Origin: Epiperipatus broadwayi
Lineage: Eukaryota; Onychophora; Udeonychophora; Euonychophora; Peripatidae
DNA: 64,000 bases
Direction: 5' to 3'
Assembly (NCBI GenBank): GCA_028023455.1
Contig: JAQFVV010006453.1
Coordinates: forward strand, 1 to 64,000
The first letter of the stretch is position 1, and every line of letters starts with the position of its first letter. A program made the position numbers and the translations under genes. Below are positions 1 through 10,650 of the stretch, in pieces. A model generated the notes under the pieces. It did no database searches. It was not told where the DNA came from and saw nothing but the letters and a program-made list of their open reading frames with translations.

Positions 1-310
1 CAAGAGGAAATACAATTAGCGCTAACTTCACTCTCATGTTGTGTTAATGGTTTTCTGGTGACAAACGTAATTAGTAATTAAACTTTGAGATGATGATTTT
101 ATTAATTGTTTATGAATGTGACATACAACCATTTAGCTCTTATTGGAATTTAAGAGCATGTTCGTGATTAGTGTCATTAATAAGAAAATAATTTGCCAAC
201 TGATTAGAAAGTTGAAGACCTTCTCGAATCATTTTTTGCAGTGAAAGGAACAGGTTCCACTTCTGTTTCATTATCCTTTCTCACATTTTCTTCTGTATCT
301 AAACTTTTAT
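1..310 (-). pseudogene. Tigger-like transposase, C-terminal remnant
   Basis: Read on the minus strand in pieces, this stretch gives an acidic EETEVEP-like run, then LQLSNQLANYFLINDTNHE, ALKFQ and the start of the last segment that is intact at 3909-4109. That order resembles the C-terminal region after the DDE catalytic domain in Tigger/jerky-like transposases. Stops and shifts break it (for example after ALKFQ), so it is not expressed as one protein. No catalytic residues lie inside the window. The assignment rests on remembered family resemblance and on the TA-flanked ends. Confidence 0.5.
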
Positions 311-857
311 TTTTGTCTTTAGTTTTTTTAATTTTCAGTTCCGCTTTAAAAATCAAATTTCATTTCAAATCACATTAATTTCAGGTCACATTAAGTAATT
401 TTTTTAAATTATTAATTACAATTAAAAATCAGATTTTAATTTTTAATTGTCAAATTTAACTGTGCCCACTGCTATTACTCACCTTTTAAAAATAAACTTG
501 CGGACACTAAATGATTAATAATTGATGACGTTCTTTTTAAAAAGCAAAAACAATGTGATTTAAAATGCAAAATTAACACGCAAAATGTAAAGTTTTGAAC
601 AAATTTTACATTATAATCTTGTAAAATTTAATGTGTGTATATATAAAATGTACTATTATAAAATTACTGAAAATATTAAAATTACTAAGATGAAAGTCGA
701 ATTCCAATAATGTGCTTTTACTTTCAAATTGATGTAAGTGCGCAAAATTTATTATTTAAAGTAATAGCGCATTATTGGAGTTTGACTTCCAAAGAAACAT
801 GAATCATGTAATTTCAAAATCATGTTAAATAAATCCACGTAAAAAGAGACCCAGGTG
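1..857 (-). mobile_element. Tigger/pogo-like DNA transposon, copy 1, cut by the window start
   Basis: The right terminus reads GAGACCCAGGTG followed by TA, the same end as the complete copy at 3576-4584. Positions 1-195 match 3976-4160 and positions 487-857 match about 4165-4584. This copy therefore keeps about 290 bp (roughly 196-486) that the later copy has lost. Coding sense is minus, so the end at 857 is the 5' side of the element. TA target sites and this type of end suit the Tc1/mariner-pogo group. The other end lies outside the window. Confidence 0.7.
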
Positions 858-951
858 TATAAGGTTATGTTGGTGCAGTGAACGTTTTTGGAATAACTTC
901 TAATTCAAATTTATTTAAAACTATACTACAAATAATTCCACTTAAAGATAG

Positions 952-1316
952 TCCCATAGGCCTTTATATATAAGATATGTAGATGATGTTTTTATATATG
1001 CTCAAGAAAAAACAATTATTGATATAAAAGATGAATTATTTCTTTTATCTTCATTGGTTTGGACTATGAAAGATGAAGATAAATTTGGTGATATAAAGTT
1101 TTTAGATATGTATATTCAACATACAAATTCACAAATTAGTTACAAAATGGTTATAAAGCCTATCAATATTCATGGTGTAGTTAATCCTTATTCTTTTACT
1201 CCAATTTGTTATAAGTTAGTTGGATTTAGATGTTTTAGTATAGAAACTTTAAATTATGTAAGTTTGAAGCAGATAGAGAAACAACATCGAAATTTATATG
1301 GAAGATTTAATTAAAT
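952..1316 (+). pseudogene. PLE reverse transcriptase, palm to thumb fragment
   Basis: The open frame contains IRYVDDVFIYA, the catalytic YVDD box preceded by R as in Penelope-like RTs (residues about 6-16 of the frame). It is followed by EKTIIDIKDEL, then DIKFLDMYI, the usual FLD(L/V)-type step after the YxDD box in this family. Near the end, SFTPICYKLVGFRCFSIE corresponds to the thumb entry. The upstream RT motifs are missing and the frame stops at 1315-1317. Sister copy: 62040-62340. This is a broken gene with no promoter or start assigned. Confidence 0.7.
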
Positions 1317-1514
1317 CAGGCTATAATTATAATTTATTAAATAAAACTTTTAAATTTTTTTTATTTATCTTTGAATAGTAATAACTTTAATAATAATAAT
1401 GCATGGATCAGTCTTCGTTATATATATAATATATCTAAAAGGATGAAAACAATTTGTTCAAATGATTATAATATCCAGTGTTTTCCTGAAGGTCTTGTGA
1501 CAATGGTGTTTTAG

Positions 1515-1998
1515 TTGTATTTTTATATTGGACTATTTCCATCATCTAATATGAGTATTGAATGTCTTTAGAAAAAATTTAACTTTTATTTAAATATTCA
1601 AAATACATTCAACTGTTGGTAATAGCATATCAAACAGGTTAGTATATGCACAACATTTTGAGAGGTATTATTCTCCCCTCTTCTTCAGGCAGTGCTAGGC
1701 TGACTGTTGCCTTTGGCAGGATAGTTCAGTTGGTTAGAGCATTACCTTAAAATTCAATACTCAAGAATCTAAGGAGCCAAGTTTGAATACCATGCTACTA
1801 CTGTCACTGGTCATGCCATCAACACCTGAGGAAGAGGGGAATAATACCTCTCAAACCATTGTGCATATATTGCTAATCTGTTTGATGTGCTATGACTAAC
1901 AGTTGAATGCATTTGGAATATTTAAATAAAAGTTAAATTTTTCTAGAGACATTCAATACTCATATTAGATGATGAAATAGTCCAATATAAAAATACAA
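1515..1998. repeat. Foldback element with a tRNA-Leu-like core, inserted in the PLE
   Basis: Arms 1515-1689 and 1825-1998 are inverted copies (about 175 bp) around a 135-bp spacer. The right arm carries CTGAGGA (1826-1832), a possible stem AGAGG/CCTCT (1833-1837 with 1847-1851) and CAAA where a hammerhead would have GAAA. The left arm has the same layout on the minus strand with CTGAAGA. A one-armed relative lies at 30568-30740, directly 3' of a PLE endonuclease relic, so the arm may be a PLE terminal repeat rather than an independent element. Confidence 0.8.
1712..1795 (+). repeat. tRNA-Leu(TAA)-like SINE head in the foldback spacer
   Basis: It closely matches the better preserved copy at 8093-8170. 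It has an A-box-like TAGTTCAGTTGG, a CTTAAAA anticodon loop, a long variable arm and a B-box-like AAGTTTGAATACC. The anticodon stem no longer pairs, so this is a tRNA-derived repeat and not a tRNA gene. Confidence 0.6.
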
Positions 1999-2089
1999 TT
2001 ATAATATCTGTTTTAGAACACCTTCTAATCTTAATAAAATTTTAAATAATACTAAAGATCAATTATTTCCAAACCAATCTCTACAAATA

Positions 2090-2400
2090 GTTTATAAAAT
2101 TAAATGTAATGAACCAAATGTAATGTAATTTATTATGGAGAATTCTCTTGCTAATTGTGCTACAAGATTAGCACAATACAAATATTTATATAAAGGGGCT
2201 AAAAGAGACTCTAATGTTAAATTTATATTTTTGGAACATGAAATTAAATTTGGACATAATTGTGATTCTATTAATATTGATGTTGTTTGTACTGAATGTA
2301 ATGATTGAAAAAGAAAATATAAAGAGGCATGGTTTATAATAAATGATATCAATGCAATAAACAAGAAAGTCTTATGCATTGCATTATCATGTAAATGGCA
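2090..2400 (+). pseudogene. PLE GIY-YIG endonuclease remnant
   Basis: The frame starts VYKIKCNE, the usual opening of PLE GIY-YIG domains (Y-I-C). After a stop and a shift it continues with an RLAQYKYLYK-like stretch (family pattern R-L-x-x-H/Y-K), then FLEHEIKFGHN and CTECND, a stop, then KRKYKEA and INAINKK. The EH pair matches the family's conserved histidine block. The same blocks recur in the copy near 62.4-62.7 kb. Several stops make it inactive. Confidence 0.65.
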
Positions 2401-2415
2401 TATTTAATTTTAATA

Positions 2416-2436
2416 TATATATATATATATATATAT
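2416..2436. repeat. (TA)n microsatellite
   Basis: A short TA tract directly beside the left end of the 2435-2695 foldback, perhaps part of its insertion site. Confidence 0.8.
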
Positions 2437-2695
2437 GATCACTAGATGGAGCTTTACCAATAGCTTCTAACAAGCTTGTTTACATATATGCCGAGAGAGA
2501 TAGAATTCAATATTTCTTTTGTTGTCTCCCACTTCCAGACCAACCCTTCCAACCCTTCACTGACGTGAGCCAACTAGCTCGAAACCATGGTCTGGAGGTG
2601 TGAGACAATGAAAGAGATATTGAATTATATCTCTCTCGGCGTTTATGTAAACAAGCTTGTTAGGAGATATTGGTAAAACTCCATCTAGTGATCAT
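2435..2695. repeat. Foldback element carrying a hammerhead-like centre
   Basis: Arms 2435-2541 and 2589-2695 are inverted copies of 107 bp, diverged at several places, with a 47-bp centre. The outer ends read TGATCACTAGATGGA. The centre plus the inner right arm form the hammerhead described at 2554-2598. It is inserted in the 3' non-coding part of the PLE. Confidence 0.85.
2554..2598 (+). ncRNA. Hammerhead-like ribozyme, core base 9 changed
   Basis: Stem I pairs CCTTCA (2554-2559) with TGGAGG (2593-2598), one G-U. The core CTGACGT (2560-2566) differs from CUGANGA only at its last base (A9 to T). Stem II is GAGC/GCTC (2567-2570 with 2577-2580) around CAACTA. GAAA follows at 2581-2584. Stem III is the self-complementary ACCATGGT (2584-2591), then C17 at 2592. 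A9 is normally required, so weak or no activity is likely. Confidence 0.65.
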
Positions 2696-2744
2696 AAAAT
2701 GCAAGCTAAAGCAAGTTATGAAATTTATAACCTGTTTTATTTAT

Positions 2745-2748
<4 letters not shown>

Positions 2749-2782
<34 letters not shown>
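2749..2782. repeat. Compound (CA)n(TA)n microsatellite
   Basis: A run of CA dinucleotides passes into TA dinucleotides inside the PLE 3' region. Confidence 0.9.
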
Positions 2783-2783
<1 letters not shown>

Positions 2784-2832
2784 TATTGTAGTTCCATGAT
2801 TATGACTGACCTGGTACAAAGCAATGCTTGGG

Positions 2833-3098
2833 CTATTATTTTTATTGAAATTTTAAGCTTTCCTGAATAGTTTTAGATTACTATTATCATTATATTCAAA
2901 TTAAGAAAAGAAAATATTCTATTAAATTTTCCATTATTTATTTATTTATTTGCATAATAAACAATCTCTTTATTTTAAAATTAAATGGGAATTTTATACT
3001 AGAATTTAAAATAGTATTCCCTTAAATTTAAAATAGATAGAAATATACACACACTCACAAATCCACCTTTCACATACTATATAAAAGTTATAATAGTA
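2833..3098. other. AT-rich stretch, no feature seen
   Basis: No coding similarity and no clear repeat structure was seen. Confidence 0.5.
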
Positions 3099-3099
3099 A

Positions 3100-3345
3100 A
3101 AAAATCAAGTCATACATCACATGACTTAACTTAAAAAGCTCGTACTACAAATGCTGCACTTGAGTTGGTATTTTAGATCGTGTCTGAAAATTGTAGTGCC
3201 TCACTGAGGAGAGCCATGAGCTCAAAACTGATTTGGGGAGAGATAATTGTAGATAGATATTTTAAATGTTTTTTCTTACATCATTTATCGGAAAAGCTTG
3301 TTTAAAGCTATTAGCATGCTTGTTATATTATATTAAAGTTATATT
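3100..3345 (+). repeat. Hammerhead-bearing repeat, single-arm copy
   Basis: The left end, a TCACATGACTTAAC-like run followed by AAGCTCGTA, resembles the flanks at 10415-10445 and 42670-42700. The right part, with AGCTTGTT-like runs, matches the flanks of the 15.4-kb and 2.5-kb copies. The degenerate hammerhead at 3199-3238 sits in the middle. Confidence 0.55.
3199..3238 (+). ncRNA. Hammerhead relic, catalytic G12 lost
   Basis: Stem I is CCTCA/TGGGG (3199-3203 with 3234-3238, one wobble). The core is a perfect CTGAGGA (3204-3210). Stem II is GAGC/GCTC (3211-3214 with 3220-3223) around CATGA. The next bases are AAAA instead of GAAA, and stem III is weak. Loss of G12, the proposed general base, should abolish cleavage. 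Confidence 0.6.
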
Positions 3346-3573
3346 AATTATTCTAAATCATTTTAATAATAAACATAAAACTTGAATATTGCTTTATTAA
3401 TTTTATTTTTAGATCTTTCATCTATATATAAACCACTGTATATTTTCACAATGTATTTTCTCTTACTAAATTTTAATATAGTGTGCTTGATTAAATGAAA
3501 TCTATCTTATATTAATTTACCACAGATTCAGAATTAGATACAAAAATTTTTAAAAATATATAACATACAACAA
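3346..3573. other. AT-rich stretch, no feature seen
   Basis: No coding similarity or structured repeat was recognised. Confidence 0.5.
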
Positions 3574-3575
3574 TA

Positions 3576-4584
3576 CACCTGGGTCTCATTTTATGCGATA
3601 GATAGGTTCCTCAGAAAACATGCGCACACAAAATCACGCAAAAATAGACGTAACTTACCTTGAAAAAGGGAGGATACGGACTGTGATTTTTCAAAAATCG
3701 TGCAAAAGCAAAGCACCAACGTAAAATTACTTTAAAATTCGCACAAAAAAAAAATAAGCAAATAAAATATGACTAATAAAAAATTTCAATTTTGAAAAAA
3801 ATTGATACAAGACAAACTTTTTTTAACTATAATATTTAATTTTATTCAAAACAATATATTTTTATGCATAATTTACAGTACAGTAATTGACATTTTTTTA
3901 TGCATATTTTAATTATTATTGCTACTTGCCAATAAACAGGTTTGTTTGCAAACTGGTAAAAAATCAGATTCTTCACAAGAGGAAATACAACTAGCGCCAA
4001 CTTCACTCTCATGTTGTGTTAATGGTTTTCTGGTGACAGTGTAATTAGTAATTAATCTTTGAGACGATGATTTTATTAATTGTTTATGAAGCTCGCGATA
4101 TCCAGACATACAACCATTTAGCTCTTGTTGGAATTTAAGAGCACGTTCGTGATTAGTGTCATTAATAAGAAAATAATTAAAAATAAACTTGCGGACACTA
4201 AATGATTAATAATTGATTATGTTCTTTTTTAAAAAGCAAAAAACAGAATGTGATTTAAAATGCAAAATTAACACGCACAATGTTTGAACAAATTTACATT
4301 ATAATCATGTAAAATTTAACGTGTGTATACATAAAATGTGGAAATCATGATTTTAATTTCATTATTGCATAAAATCTTACTATTTATAAAGCACAGAAAA
4401 TATTGAAATTACTAAGATGAAAGTCGAATTCCAATAATGTGCTATTACTTTCAATATGACATAAGTGCGCAAAATTTATTATTTAAAGTAATAGCGCATT
4501 ATCGGAGTTCGACTTCTGAAGAAACGTGAATCGCGTAACTTCAAAATTGTGTTCAATAAATCCACATAAAAAGAGACCCAGGTG
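3576..4584 (-). mobile_element. Tigger/pogo-like DNA transposon, internally deleted copy 2
   Basis: It is bounded by CACCTGGGTCTC at 3576 and its inverse GAGACCCAGGTG ending at 4584, each flanked by TA (3574-3575 and 4585-4586), the expected target duplication. It is 1,009 bp long. The last transposase exon region (3909-4130, minus) survives near the left end, so the left end is the 3' side. Compared with copy 1, about 290 bp is deleted where AAAATAATT meets AAAAATAAAC near 4160-4166. It cannot make transposase and would depend on another copy. Confidence 0.8.
3909..4130 (-). pseudogene. Tigger-like transposase C-terminal tail
   Basis: The minus frame reads through CMSGYRELHKQLIKSSSQR, then TVTRKPLTQHESEVG, CISSCEESDF and a final serine-asparagine tail to a stop near 3909. 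The same tail, decayed, occurs at 36010-36115 in copy 3. No DDE residues are present. The open frame extends about 20 bp past the internal ATG into the deletion joint, so the ATG at 4109 is not a real start. Confidence 0.6.
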
Positions 4585-4586
4585 TA

Positions 4587-4685
4587 TATTGAAAACTTGA
4601 GAATCATTTTATAAGGTATTCAGTTTTAAATATTGTCATCTTTGCAATAATCAAATAAAAAGTGTAAATTGAACTTATGTTATAA

Positions 4686-4770
<85 letters not shown>

Positions 4771-5206
4771 CACTTTGATTTGTAAGTATTGAATTTATTG
4801 CAGTCATGCTTTAATTCCAATCTACCCCTGATAAATACATTAGTAATTATTGGTATTCATTTATTAAATTAAAGACTAATATGCCCTAGTCTAAAATAAA
4901 TTAACTTAAAAAACTAGATTAAAGTTTGCATTAAAAATAATCTCTAGTTTAATAAATAATTAATAATAATCATGAATGTACTTATCTAAAGTGGTTAATG
5001 TTAAGGTTGTGAGTGCAGTAAATTTGACACTTGTGAATCAAAGTTTAATAATGTAATATTAATAAATACTAAATAAATAATAAAGATATGTGTAAGAGAT
5101 AGTGACTCAGGTCACCTGAAGAGTGCTGTCTCAGAATAAAATACATTTTGGGAATCACTTACCTTTTTCTGGTATCTTTATTTTTATGTTTCAAGAATGT
5201 GTATCT
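4587..5206. other. AT-rich stretch with one short dispersed repeat
   Basis: About 75 bp at 4967-5045 (TTATCTAAAGTGG, then GTTGTGAGTG) has a diverged direct copy at 9250-9330. Otherwise only the TA tract at 4684-4769 is notable. Confidence 0.5.
4684..4769. repeat. (TA)n microsatellite
   Basis: An essentially pure TA tract of about 86 bp. It accounts for the YIYI open frame on the minus strand. Confidence 0.95.
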
Positions 5207-6166
<960 letters not shown>

Positions 6167-7444
6167 ACACTAATACAGCAATAAGTGTTTTAAAACTTTC
6201 CAAAGTGGGCAGTACTGCCCCCCAGTAGGTGATGAAGACTTCTAGGAGGGACGATAGTGGTTTCAGAAGCATTTGGGCAGCATTCAGGTAGTCTAGCCTT
6301 TTCTCTGGATGCACCAATTGTTGGCTTTAACTCACTCTCAAACTGCTAATTTTTATGTTATTTTGCTGATTTTATGGTTATTTTATAAATTGTTTATGTG
6401 CAAGAATATATAAAAAAGGGGAATAGTTAGAGTAATTACAAATGTTTTGCACATTTTTGATTTTTTTCCCTCTATTAACAAGTTAAAAAAAATGCAGGTT
6501 ATTATTGTATGGCTAATTTTAAATTTTACCAATAGATAGAAGTGGTCATTCTGTGCATTATATTTTTTGTTAAAAAAATAAAATAATTTAAGGCTAATAT
6601 CAGCTGAGAGAATCTAAAAATTTGTCATATCTCAGTTTTTGTTTTTTTTTGTTTTGAATCTTTTGTAAAGATGGAAAAGGCTATTTCCATTGTATTAAAA
6701 TTAGTAACTACTGTATATGTAAAACTGAACTCCTTGAGGAATTAAAAGAGTCTGAGTGGAAAATGAAAGAAGTGAAAGATAAAAAGGTGTAAAAAGCTAT
6801 ATCAATTGCGTTATGATCAATTATCCAAGAAATTGGAGATAATAGCTGTAATAGTGAAAGAGGGGTACTAAATTTGTATTACTATAGGTGTGCTATAAAA
6901 GGTTTTCAGCAGGTGATGGAGGGGGTCTCTTCTGAGTTTATTATTTTTTTTGCTGGGCAGTTAAGGGTTTGCTGAAATAAGAAAAATATTCTAGTTATAA
7001 AGCAGTGGTGAACTTTATGAAAGAAGGCAGAGCTGAGCTTAGCTTCAAATTATAGTCTGTCCAGAATTGCATGATCGACTCTTGATTGGCTGCTATCATT
7101 ATTATAAAGATTTCTAGAGGAAGCTGAGAAAGAGAAAAATGCTTAAATTTATCATTAAAATGCTAATGAAATAAACTCCCAATGTTAGTTCACCATTCAG
7201 ACTCCTACACTGCTGTCATGTAACCACAGATGCTAGCTGATGATGATGAACACCTTAATGCCTATAATTTGCTGTGAAGAAGGGAATCCATCACCACCTT
7301 GTTGTCATGGTTTATAGTGCACTTAAAAGATACTAAGTCCGGAGATGGTTCATGGAAAGAAACCAGAAGGAAGCGGGATGGAATAAATTTTTTTTAAATT
7401 TTTATTTATTATCATTATGAATTGTTGCTATAAATTTTATTAAG

Positions 7445-7540
7445 TAATATTTACTAAGGCTGTAACCTTATGAATAAGCGTCTGAAAAATTCGAAGGTAG
7501 TGACCTCTACAGGTCTTAGCCACAAGCTTACGCTCAGAAG
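7445..7540. repeat. One arm of the AAGGCTGTAACCT repeat
   Basis: It matches the left arm and spacer of the complete palindrome at 47193-47348: TTACTAAGGCTGTAACC, the TCGAAGGTAG run and the CCTCTACAGGTCTTA spacer are shared. The second arm is missing. Confidence 0.75.
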
Positions 7541-8092
7541 AAAAGAGGGAAACTTTCTTTACTTCAACCTACTTTTATATATGAATAGGTGAAGCTGAAG
7601 TAGTTAGATCAGTGTATTTTTTTTATTATTTGTATTTTTTTTTTGTTTCTCTACAAATTATTATTTGACGTTCCTACTTTAAATCAGTTCTACCAAATTA
7701 ATTTCTGGAATGCTTGTGTGTATGCCGAGGTGTGTGTGTATATATATTTGGGTGATATTTGTTTATTGTTTGCTTTTAACACACTATTCTATTTGAGAAA
7801 AAGAAACTTACTTTGCGTGAAATTATTATTATTTTTGTAATCTCTGTATGTGATTATTGAAAATTTATTGACATGTTGATTTTTTTTTGTTTTATTGATA
7901 ATGATATTTCCTTTTTGAAAGTGTTTTTTTCTTTTCAAAAGCAGCACATAACGGTAGGGTTTAGGTTCAGCCTTTCCAAGATATGCCACCTAAAACTTCA
8001 TGGTATCAATTAGCAGGGTATTAGAGCTTTGGATAGGGAGAAATCAGGAAATATAATCGATTTTGATTTGATTTCACTCATTTTTTGGCAGG

Positions 8093-8205
8093 ATGGCTCA
8101 GTTGGTTAGGGCGTTACCTTAAAATTCAATACTCGAGAATCTAAGGGTCCAAGTTCGAATCCTATGCTAGTACTACCACTGGTCAGGCCAGATTAAACGC
8201 GGAAA
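8093..8205 (+). repeat. tRNA-Leu(TAA)-derived SINE
   Basis: The tRNA-related head reads GGCAGGATGGCTCAGTTGG (A box), a TTAGGGCG D-arm, a CTTAAAA anticodon loop (TAA), a long variable arm as in leucine tRNAs, and a B box AGTTCGAATCC near 8150-8161. The anticodon stem and acceptor do not close, so it is a SINE and not a functional gene. Relatives: 1712-1795 and 30785-30860. Confidence 0.7.
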
Positions 8206-8256
8206 ACTGTTATACTTAAGGGGGGGGCGTTAAAAAGCTTGGGAACCTATGTTCTA

Positions 8257-9984
8257 GAGTATAAAATATGCTAATTTATTATCCATCTTTTTTTTTCTAT
8301 AGATAAAATAGACGAGGCAGAATTTAATCTCGATTCCATTCGGAACATCACTTTTAGATGACCATAAACAGACTTGGTTTTAAATTTAGTTATTTATTAA
8401 CAATAGGCTAAATTTATTCTCGTTGGCACTCAAATTGCAAGAGAAATTTTAATCAGAATAAAATTTATAAAATATTTAAAATATTTTGGTCAATTTTACC
8501 TGTTGGGGACCCTCTATATCTGCAAGGGACTGAGAAGACACAATGACTCTGCATAAATGTCCGCTAAATAGATATATAATTATAAAAAATACCATTAAGA
8601 TATCTTAACATTTATTTTCTTTAAGAGTTGTTTCTCTTGCAACAGATTATTAAAAGCTGTTTTATCTACATATTCAATACAACGTTAATTATACTACGTA
8701 AGTAATGATATATATACATTAAATAAATTGTAGCTGTGAATCAGTCTAAAAAGAATATCTTCAAATATATCGTATATAAAAAAAAAATCGAATGATTTAT
8801 GCTCGGGAGTATATTAGAAGTCCAATCAGCTGGGCCGCTACCCACGAACTTTTGAATTCCAGAGTCTGCAAGTCAATGTTCATCTATTATTATTGTTCTC
8901 TATTATCTTTTTTCACTTATAGCTTCATATATAAAGGAAACTGAGTTCTCTCTTTTTTTTTTAATTTGAGAAATACTAGTAGTTATCAATAAATCAATAT
9001 TATAAATGATTTAGTCTACAATCGTGCCTAGCATAGTTGCTAAAACATTTGTATTTTCAAAACTTGCCATAAAAATGTTTTTTTTTTGTTAATTTCCCAA
9101 AGACTCCGAAAATCAGCAATTAACAAACAGCCATAAAAGTAGTCTCCTACGTTTCTCCAACGTAAAAACAAAAACAAAACAAGAACAAATCAAAAATTTA
9201 TGATGTGTACGAAACAGTCTAACGTATACAATGTTTCGAAAATGATTAGTAATAATCATTAGTGTATTTATCTGAAATGGATGGCGTCAAAGTTGTGAGT
9301 GGAAGGAGTTTGACAATGGTAAATGAAAATGTAACAATTTACTAGGGAATCTGAATATTTTAAAATAAGGTAAAAAAGTTTACGAAATATTTTTATAACT
9401 CTTTTCTGCTTGGTCCATACAAAGTTGCATTTTAAATGTTTCATGATTATGCCTAACATAACTTACAATAAAAATACATTGATTTATTAATGCTATTTTA
9501 TTTTCAAACTTAAATTTTCTTTTTTTTCCATTATAAAAAGTACAAAACGCAAACTGTCACTTTAAATATATCTTTAAGCGTTAATAATATTCATTTTGAA
9601 ATGAAAAAATAAACACATTAGTTATACACAATACTCGGTGATTGATTTTAAAAATATTTGACATTATCGATTTATTCTGAATAATACGAAATATTTGTGA
9701 GAAAGAAATACATTATGTTAACACAAATCTTTTGGAACACCTAAATATATATTTTTTACAAATAAAAATCAGATTATTTATATAAAACCATACATATAGC
9801 TTACATATGCAATACAATTATTCTTCCGTTATAAGACAAAAAGTATGCGATTTCACGAAATAGACAATTTATTACAAATGTTCCACTTGTTAAGCCATGA
9901 TTGAAATGTGTCTGAGGGCATTTTAATTATATATTGTTTATATCACTCTATTCATATACACGATAATGCAACAAATTTTCTTAA
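8257..9984. other. AT-rich stretch, no gene recognised
   Basis: It holds the second copy of the 75-bp repeat (9250-9330, relative at 4967-5045). No coding similarity was seen, and short open frames here look random. Confidence 0.5.
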
Positions 9985-9994
9985 AAACTTCTTT

Positions 9995-10045
9995 ATTTTC
10001 TTACAGTTTCGACTGTCCAGCAGTCTTCACCAGAGCTCTATTTTC
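9995..10045 (-). repeat. Hammerhead-resembling motif, minus strand
   Basis: On the minus strand CTGGTGA is followed by GACTG-CTGGA-CAGTC (a perfect 5-bp stem) and GAAAC, then TGTAAGAAAATAAAG. The core has A6 changed to G, and no stem I or stem III is obvious. A relative lies at 29223-29274. It may be a 3'-end motif of a retroelement. Confidence 0.35.
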
Positions 10046-10410
10046 TTCACTGCCTTACTTAAACTCTTCTAATCCTTTGTGTGATTCTCTTCTTATCAGA
10101 AGTATATTCTCTTATTCTTCTCTGTTTGGGTGTTAATCTAGTGTATTACATAATATTAAACCGCTAGGAGGAGTTTTTAATTTTCACATTTTGTTATTTG
10201 ATTTGATATTGACAAGTTGTAAATGGAAAAATTTCGCATATGTCACTAAAAATAATATAGCGCAATTTGAAATATAGCTTTAAAAAAGTAATGTGATCAA
10301 TTTGAGATCTTGTTTTTTTTCTTCCAAAGTGCTCTGGATTTGCCTATATAAGAATTTAGGTAAAAGAGATAAGATGGTCAGTTCTTTTAAACAGTCAAAA
10401 TAAGAGTCAT
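10046..10410. other. AT-rich stretch, no feature seen
   Basis: No coding or structural signal was recognised. Confidence 0.5.
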
Positions 10411-10650
10411 AGATCACATGACCCAATTCTCTTAAGCTTGTAAGATATAATCAATGAGGATTGCCAATTCCTCAACAAGCTTTGTGATAAATGCTTAGCC
10501 AGAGCTAGCACTTAAAATATCTCTGACAGAACCTCCCCCCCCCCCAAACCTCTGACAATGGTTTCATGCTTTGGCACTCCTCAGAGAGGTGCTAGGATAG
10601 GTTCAGACATAAACCAGTTTGGGTGATATATACATAATGGATGTTTAGAT
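10411..10650 (-). repeat. Hammerhead-bearing repeat copy
   Basis: It opens with ATCACATGACCCAATTC and AAGCTTGTAAG, as in the copies near 3.1 and 42.7 kb, contains AACAAGCTTTGTGA, and holds the ribozyme at 10548-10590 on the minus strand. A C-run at 10535-10545 lies beside stem I. Confidence 0.6.
10548..10590 (-). ncRNA. Hammerhead ribozyme, all core bases consensus
   Basis: Minus strand, 5' to 3': stem I ACCTCT (10590-10585) pairs perfectly with AGAGGT (10553-10548), 6 bp. The core is CTGAGGA (10584-10578). Stem II is GTGC (10577-10574)/GCAT (10569-10566) with loop CAAA, closed by a G-U pair. GAAA is at 10565-10562. In stem III A15.1-U16.1 and one C-G pair close a CATT loop (10562-10555). 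C17 is at 10554, the predicted cleavage site. It is the type I layout with a tiny stem III, as known from Penelope-like elements. No flanking ORF is present. Confidence 0.8.

Larger units (their letters stand above)
860..2830 (+). mobile_element. Penelope-like retroelement (PLE), copy 1, decayed and with two insertions
   Basis: A reverse transcriptase fragment (952-1316), a linker relic (about 1320-1514) and a GIY-YIG-like fragment (2090-2400) lie in the PLE order. Two foldback repeats interrupt it: 1515-1998 between RT and endonuclease, and 2435-2695 in the 3' non-coding part. The sequence after the second insert (about 2787-2832) matches 62742-62790 downstream of the sister copy, so both inserts entered an older element. 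It begins directly after the Tigger end at 857. Confidence 0.7.
6183..8256. mobile_element. Possible hAT-like element, decayed
   Basis: The left side has ACTTTCCAAAGTGGGCAG followed by ACTGCCCCCC (6196-6224). The right side has GGGGGGGCGTTAAAAAGC followed by TTGGGAACC (8222-8248). This pairing of a G/C run with an AAAGT- or TTGGGAACC-type end recalls hAT ends that I have seen beside ZBED-like transposases. The two ends are not clean inverted repeats of each other and no transposase was recognised between them. Treat it as a weak hypothesis. Confidence 0.25.

Noticed and set aside
4604-4807. Minus frame rich in YIYI
   Set aside because: Translation of the TA microsatellite.
8093-8170. A functional tRNA-Leu gene
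   Set aside because: A and B boxes are good, but the anticodon stem and acceptor do not pair and diverged copies share flanking sequence, so it is a SINE.
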